Assembly (NCBI GenBank): GCA_009786045.1
Contig: WQTY01000041.1
Coordinates: 1-10,174, forward strand
Length of the DNA: 10,174 nucleotides
Direction: 5' to 3'
DNA from: Pseudomonadota bacterium
GTDB taxonomy: Bacteria > Myxococcota_A > Bradymonadia > UBA4248
The first letter of the stretch is position 1. Each line of letters begins with the position of its first letter. The position numbers and the translations under genes are program-made. Below the pieces are notes generated by a model that did not search any database, had not been told where the DNA came from, and saw only the letters and a list, made by a program, of their open reading frames with translations. Shown here one piece after another: positions 6,739 to 10,174 of this stretch.

Positions 6739-8313
6739 ATGTCAGGCAGGCGCGGGTCGCGCGATTTCTTCAGAAAGAAGCGAAACAAGTCATGGCGAGG
6801 TATCACAGCCCTGCTTGTGTTCGGTATTGCCTTTGTGGTTGCGGCCGTTGCGCTTTTCTCAAACAAGTCGGCTGGCATCGAAGAAGCTGCACCGCGGCGA
6901 ATCGCTGCGCATGCATCTTCCGGCATGGATCTTCCTGTCGATGCGCCAAATGACAAGTTACCTTCTGTCGAAAAACCCAAAGAAAATCCAGCGCCCCCGC
7001 CTGCCGTAAAGCGAGCTTCTCTCTCCGAACTCCCTCCCCAGCATGGCGCCATCGCACCAAAACTTGGCAGATTCTATGTTGTTGAACGGGATCTGGCATT
7101 CGATGCCAATGTGAGTTCGGAGGTCATCGCCGCGGCCAAAGCCAAGCCCTATGTCGTGGTCGCGGGAGATATCCTTGGCCGCATCGCGAAGCAGCACGGC
7201 TGCACCATTGAGCAAATCCAAAAAGCCAACCGCCTGACAGGCGATCAAATCAAAATTGGCCAAAAGCTCCTCATTCCCGATTGCCAATCCGGCGAGATTC
7301 AGCCTCTCGTCGAAGCCGCCCCGGCACCCAGTGCACAACGCGGGCGATGGTGGAAAGCTGCAGGTGTCGATACAACGACACTTCCGCGCCTCATGCGCGA
7401 GGAGTCCTTCAAGCCGCCGCAAAGGTTCATGGCGTTTGTCATTGAGTTCACCTTCGATGCTACCCGACAAGTCGTCATACGCGAGCGGGCTTTCGATTAT
7501 CAGGGAACTTCGAGCAAGAGTGAAGGCTGGAATCCGGCTTCTTCGGTAAAGCTTTTTGCGGCCATCACTGCCCTGCGCCGTATTGATGAACTTGGCTTTA
7601 CTTCGCGCGCCAAGGTTACCTTCCATGGCAAACGCCCCTACACCACCACCGTAGGCGCCCTCATCGAAGCCGCCATCATCCAAAGCGACAACATTGCCTA
7701 CAATCGCGTCGTTCAGCTCGCTTCCTTCGACAAACTGCACAGAGAAACCCTCACTTCGCGCTACGGCATCTCGCGCACTGCCCTCAATCGGGGCTACGAA
7801 CTGACACGTTGGAGGGAACTTGGCGAGGATCCTTCGCTGCGCGTCTCACCGGAGATAACCCTGAGCGAGGGTAAGAAAACGACCAAACTGCCTGCTGCCA
7901 AATCCAATGCCCCCGCTGCCTGCAGCGCATCTGCCTGCACGACCCTGCAGGATCTCGGTGAATCCATACGCCGTCTCATGTTGCAGGAGCAGCTCCCGGC
8001 CAGTGAAACTTTCAACCTCAAGCAACAGGATCTGCTCGTCCTGCGCCGTGCCATGCGAAGCGAAGACCGGCAGCGCGGCACGGAGATCGTCGACATTTTC
8101 GCCAAAATTTTTAAAGACTCCCGGGTCAAATTTTACGCAAAACCAGGTTTCTCCGAAGACTGGTTCACGGACAACATCTATATCTTCGACCCGCGCCACA
8201 ACCAGGCCTGGATCGTTGTCATGAGCGGCTACCCAGGACGCCGCTCCCTCGACGACGCCGCCAGAGTCATTGCCAAAATCATCAGCTCGGGCAAGCTCAG
8301 AAACGTCAGATAG
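6739..8313 (+). CDS. Membrane-anchored LysM protein with class A beta-lactamase-like domain
   Basis: Probably acts on or senses peptidoglycan outside the inner membrane. A basic N-terminus and a hydrophobic helix (about 21-40) form an uncleaved anchor, followed by a Pro-rich linker (about 60-105), one LysM peptidoglycan-binding motif (137-180, ending IKIGQKLLIP) and a serine-hydrolase domain of the beta-lactamase/PBP fold (about 225-520). Its active-site motifs are S268-x-x-K271, S316-D-N318 and K468-P-G470. The last replaces the usual KTG/KSG, and I see no clear equivalent of the class A deacylation Glu166. A variable stretch with two cysteines (C395, C400) enlarges the region between SDN and KPG. 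It may therefore be a DD-peptidase-like or purely binding protein rather than a resistance enzyme. I chose the ATG at 6739 (524 aa) because TTGGAG lies at the right spacing; a TTG at 6697 would add 14 residues with no such site. Confidence 0.85.
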   Translation: MSGRRGSRDFFRKKRNKSWRGITALLVFGIAFVVAAVALFSNKSAGIEEAAPRRIAAHASSGMDLPVDAPNDKLPSVEKPKENPAPPPAVKRASLSELPPQHGAIAPKLGRFYVVERDLAFDANVSSEVIAAAKAKPYVVVAGDILGRIAKQHGCTIEQIQKANRLTGDQIKIGQKLLIPDCQSGEIQPLVEAAPAPSAQRGRWWKAAGVDTTTLPRLMREESFKPPQRFMAFVIEFTFDATRQVVIRERAFDYQGTSSKSEGWNPASSVKLFAAITALRRIDELGFTSRAKVTFHGKRPYTTTVGALIEAAIIQSDNIAYNRVVQLASFDKLHRETLTSRYGISRTALNRGYELTRWRELGEDPSLRVSPEITLSEGKKTTKLPAAKSNAPAACSASACTTLQDLGESIRRLMLQEQLPASETFNLKQQDLLVLRRAMRSEDRQRGTEIVDIFAKIFKDSRVKFYAKPGFSEDWFTDNIYIFDPRHNQAWIVVMSGYPGRRSLDDAARVIAKIISSGKLRNVR

Positions 8314-8322
8314 TTTTTTCGT

Positions 8323-8362
8323 GGGAGCAATGCTTGTCGTGGAAATGAGAATGCATGCTCCC
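8323..8362 (+). terminator. Possible stem-loop ending the LysM gene
   Basis: GGGAGCAATGC (8323-8333) pairs with GCATGCTCCC (8353-8362) through 10 base pairs with one bulged A and a loop of about 19 bases. It begins 10 bases after the stop codon. The only T-run (8314-8319) precedes the stem instead of following it, so this is not a standard intrinsic terminator. Confidence 0.35.
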
Positions 8363-8509
8363 TTGCCCTGACAAAAGGTGTCATCCTCAATAGGCAAGTT
8401 CAAAAATTTTCCCTATAAAAACAAACAGCATTTTTGTATTAAGGAAGACAATCGCACCGGTTTGCATAGGCAGTCAGAAGCTGGCGAAGCGGTTTGCACC
8501 TAACACCAG

Positions 8510-8526
8510 GCAATGCTTCGCATTGC
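8510..8526. repeat. 7-bp hairpin in the convergent gap
   Basis: GCAATGC (8510-8516) and GCATTGC (8520-8526) are perfect inverted copies around TTC. Part of it can pair instead with GCGAAGC upstream (8484-8490 with GCTTCGC 8515-8521), giving two competing folds. It lies about 40 bases past the glutamate dehydrogenase stop on the minus strand. Confidence 0.5.
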
Positions 8527-8532
8527 AGGGGG

Positions 8533-8556
8533 TTCGGGGGAACTGGTTCCCCCGAA
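8533..8556 (-). terminator. Perfect 11-bp hairpin just past the glutamate dehydrogenase stop
   Basis: TTCGGGGGAAC (8533-8543) and GTTCCCCCGAA (8546-8556) form a perfect 11-bp stem with a 2-base turn, starting 8 bases past the dehydrogenase stop codon on the minus strand. No T-tract follows in either direction, so it may be a T-less terminator, an mRNA-stabilising end or a copy of a dispersed palindromic repeat. Confidence 0.5.
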
Positions 8557-8564
8557 AATAGGTT

Positions 8565-9845
8565 TTAGGTTGCCCAACTTCGGGCCAGGCAGGATTTCGC
8601 CACCACGCCGATGGCAATCATATAGGCAGCATCGCGCATATAGGCGTTCTTTGATGTGGCCAGGTCGTATACGTTGCGGAAGGCCGCAGCCATCTTCTCG
8701 TCGAGCTTTTCGAGGGCCTCACGTTTGCTCCAGAAGTAGTTCATGTTGCACTGAACCTGCTCAAAGTACGAGACCGTCACGCCGCCTGCGTTGCACAGAA
8801 AATCCGGGATGAGGAAAATACCGCGCGATTTGATGACTTCATCCGCTTCGGGAGTCGTCGGCCCATTCGCACCCTCGGCAATGATCCTGACCTTAGGATG
8901 AATGTGGGCCACTGTCTGCGCATTGATTTGGTTCTCAAGCGCTGCGGGAATCAGAATGTCGACTTCCTGCTCAATCCAGGCCTCGCCCGGCAGCACTTCA
9001 TAGCCAAGCTCAATGGCTTTTTTCTTGTCGATCGTGCTGAAGGCATCCGAAATATCGCGCAATTCCCTGATATTGACGCCCGACTGGCGCTTAAAGGCAT
9101 AGCTGCACTGGTCTTTGTTATCCCAACAGGAGACGCTGATAACCTTGCCGCCCAGCTTGCCATAGCGCTCGCACGCATAATACGCCACATTGCCAAAGCC
9201 CTGCACCGATGCCGTGGTATTGGCAATATCTATCTTCATCGCCTGAAGCGCGCTGCTAAGCGTGCAGATCACACCATAACCTGTCGCCTCGGTTCGTCCC
9301 AGCGACCCGCCGCTGCCCACGGGCTTGCCCGTAATTACGCCGGGATATTTGCCATGATAAATGGTCTCATATTCATCCAGCATCCATATCATGTGCTGCG
9401 CATTGGTCATGACATCCGGCGCCGGCACATCGCGAACCGGCCCGATATCCTGATGCAGCGCACGGATCCACGCGCGGCACAGACGCTCCTGCTCCGTCAG
9501 AGACAGCGTGCGGGGATCACAATCAATCCCACCCTTGCCGCCGCCCAAAGGGATATCCACCACCGCACACTTCCACGTCATCCACGTCGCCAGCGCCTTG
9601 ACCGTATCCAGCGTCTCGCCCGGGAAAAAACGAATCCCGCCCTTGCACGGACCGCGACTGTCGTTATGTTGAACGCGGAACCCACGAAAAATTCTCACAC
9701 TGCCATCGTCCATGCGAACGGGAAGGCTCACAGTGTATTCGCGCATCGGTTCACGTAAAAGCGAACGCAAACTCGCACTCAGATCAAGCTGTGCCGCTAC
9801 CTTATCGAACTGTTCCTGCGCCATTGTAAATGGATTAAACGCCAT
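8565..9845 (-). CDS. gdhA: Glutamate dehydrogenase (hexameric, Glu/Leu/Phe/Val dehydrogenase family)
   Basis: Interconverts glutamate and 2-oxoglutarate plus ammonia using NAD(P), in the cytoplasm. The 426-residue length is normal for the small hexameric class. Key residues line up with the well-studied Clostridium symbiosum enzyme at a constant offset of 21: K68 (GPCKGG), K92 (TWKCA), catalytic K104 (GGGKGG), D144 (PAPDV) and S359 (VTVSYFE). The lysine and serine pattern supports glutamate rather than leucine or phenylalanine. The nucleotide-binding turn is GFGNVA (216-221). The end of the next strand reads SCWDNKDQC (239-247), unlike the usual SDSxG, so NAD versus NADP preference cannot be read with confidence. 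The ATG at 9845 is preceded by GGGAG and starts the family's usual N-terminus; an in-frame ATG at 9923 would add 26 residues. It faces an AT-rich control region alone, outside any operon. The gene symbol is by family; gudB/rocG-type names would also fit. Confidence 0.96.
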   Translation of the reverse strand: MAFNPFTMAQEQFDKVAAQLDLSASLRSLLREPMREYTVSLPVRMDDGSVRIFRGFRVQHNDSRGPCKGGIRFFPGETLDTVKALATWMTWKCAVVDIPLGGGKGGIDCDPRTLSLTEQERLCRAWIRALHQDIGPVRDVPAPDVMTNAQHMIWMLDEYETIYHGKYPGVITGKPVGSGGSLGRTEATGYGVICTLSSALQAMKIDIANTTASVQGFGNVAYYACERYGKLGGKVISVSCWDNKDQCSYAFKRQSGVNIRELRDISDAFSTIDKKKAIELGYEVLPGEAWIEQEVDILIPAALENQINAQTVAHIHPKVRIIAEGANGPTTPEADEVIKSRGIFLIPDFLCNAGGVTVSYFEQVQCNMNYFWSKREALEKLDEKMAAAFRNVYDLATSKNAYMRDAAYMIAIGVVAKSCLARSWAT

Positions 9846-9909
9846 GAGCTGCTTCTCCCTCTGTCGATAAAAACTCCGGTAAAACGCAAAAAGCAACATG
9901 CCCCTGCGA

Positions 9910-9915
9910 ATCATA
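9910..9915 (-). promoter_or_regulatory. Candidate -10 box for glutamate dehydrogenase
   Basis: On the minus strand 9915-9910 reads TATGAT, a 5/6 match to the sigma70 -10 consensus. It would start transcription about 60 bases before the ATG at 9845. No good -35 lies 16-18 bases upstream, which would fit an activator-dependent promoter given the repeats further upstream. Confidence 0.3.
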
Positions 9916-9969
9916 CATACCACATGGCATTAACACGCCACTTTGCCGCGAGCAACATAAAACCGAAGA

Positions 9970-10012
9970 GTATTCACATATGCAGAACATTGTTGAATTG
10001 TATTCAAATGTG
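9970..10012 (-). promoter_or_regulatory. Paired 13-base direct repeats and a dyad, possible operator
   Basis: GTATTCACATATG (9970-9982) and GTATTCAAATGTG (10000-10012) match at 11 of 13 positions and start exactly 30 bases apart, about three helical turns. The second copy overlaps the perfect dyad TTGAAT-TGT-ATTCAA (9993-10007). ACATATGC also occurs twice (9976-9983 and 10015-10022). They lie 55-110 bases upstream of the candidate -10 box, where an activator of the dehydrogenase could bind. Confidence 0.45.
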
Positions 10013-10174
10013 CTACATATGCGAGAAATAACGTAAATGTGTGTGGATGTAGTCAACTTTGAGTCCAATTTTTTGTGGGGGCCGCGCCCCATAAGCGTTA
10101 ACTTAATGGTGAATATTTAAGTTTGATTTTTCAGAACACCAATAATTCCTTTGCTAATTCGTTAATTGATAGCA

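Larger units (their letters stand above)
9846..10174. other. Gene-free AT-rich region upstream of glutamate dehydrogenase
   Basis: No credible coding sequence in 329 bases; base composition is clearly more AT-rich than in the genes, most so beyond 9950. It contains a possible -10 box, a pair of 13-base direct repeats and a dyad (listed separately). It also has a GC hairpin GGGGC/GCCCC (10078-10090) with a T-run on the wrong side, a 7-bp inverted repeat AACTTAA/TTAAGTT (10100-10106, 10117-10123) followed by TGATTTTTC, and TGCTA/TAGCA ends (10152-10156, 10170-10174) at the window edge. The 10100-10130 element could be a weak plus-strand terminator or an operator. Confidence 0.6.

Noticed and set aside
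6417..6953. 178-codon plus-strand frame spanning the gap before the LysM gene
   Set aside because: Overlaps both well-supported neighbours, has no recognisable domain and a composition typical of out-of-frame reading.
8898..9758. 286-codon open frame on the plus strand
   Set aside because: Antisense to glutamate dehydrogenase, which is certain from its catalytic residues.
10077..10091. GC-rich hairpin next to a T-run as a terminator
   Set aside because: The T-run (around 10069-10074) lies before the stem on the plus strand and reads as A on the minus strand, so neither direction gives a stem followed by T.
1..10174. CRISPR array, tRNA, rRNA, IS element or prophage
   Set aside because: No regularly spaced repeats, no cloverleaf or rRNA-like stretches, no transposase or integrase; the repeats seen are short and local.

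Overview
The window holds five complete protein genes on alternating strands (minus, plus, minus, plus, minus). No two adjacent genes share an orientation, so there are no visible operons: each gene probably has its own promoter, and the gaps are either divergent control regions or convergent terminator regions. The sequence is moderately GC-rich, with an AT-rich patch at the right end. A bacterial-type Hanks Ser/Thr kinase with an extracytoplasmic tail, a large PHP-like/membrane protein and a LysM-serine hydrolase suggest a Gram-negative, free-living bacterium, perhaps of a deltaproteobacterial or related lineage. That placement is inference only: there is no rRNA or other phylogenetic marker.

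Left to right. Positions 1-99 carry a cluster of small repeats (two GC-rich hairpins and a tandem heptamer) that runs into the 3' end of the first gene. Positions 88-2895 (minus) encode a 935-residue protein. I read it as a diverged PHP-type metal-hydrolase domain followed by a C-terminal membrane region. A divergent gap separates it from a plus-strand Ser/Thr protein kinase (3091-5214) with one membrane segment and a long Pro/Ser-rich tail ending in beta-rich, PEGA-like sequence. A convergent gap with a clear minus-strand terminator leads to the most unusual gene (5388-6500, minus), a type II thymidine kinase fused in frame to a histidine phosphatase. Across a divergent gap with a large interrupted dyad lies a membrane-anchored LysM plus class A beta-lactamase-like protein (6739-8313, plus). 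A convergent gap with two strong hairpins precedes a hexameric-type glutamate dehydrogenase (8565-9845, minus). The last 329 bases are gene-free and AT-rich, with paired direct repeats and a perfect dyad that look like regulatory sites for the dehydrogenase.

The genes do not form one obvious pathway. They cover nucleotide salvage (thymidine kinase fusion), nitrogen metabolism (glutamate dehydrogenase), signalling across the membrane (kinase) and cell-wall interaction (LysM hydrolase). The strongest novelty candidates are the kinase-phosphatase fusion and the PHP-like/membrane protein. No CRISPR array, IS element, tRNA or rRNA was found.
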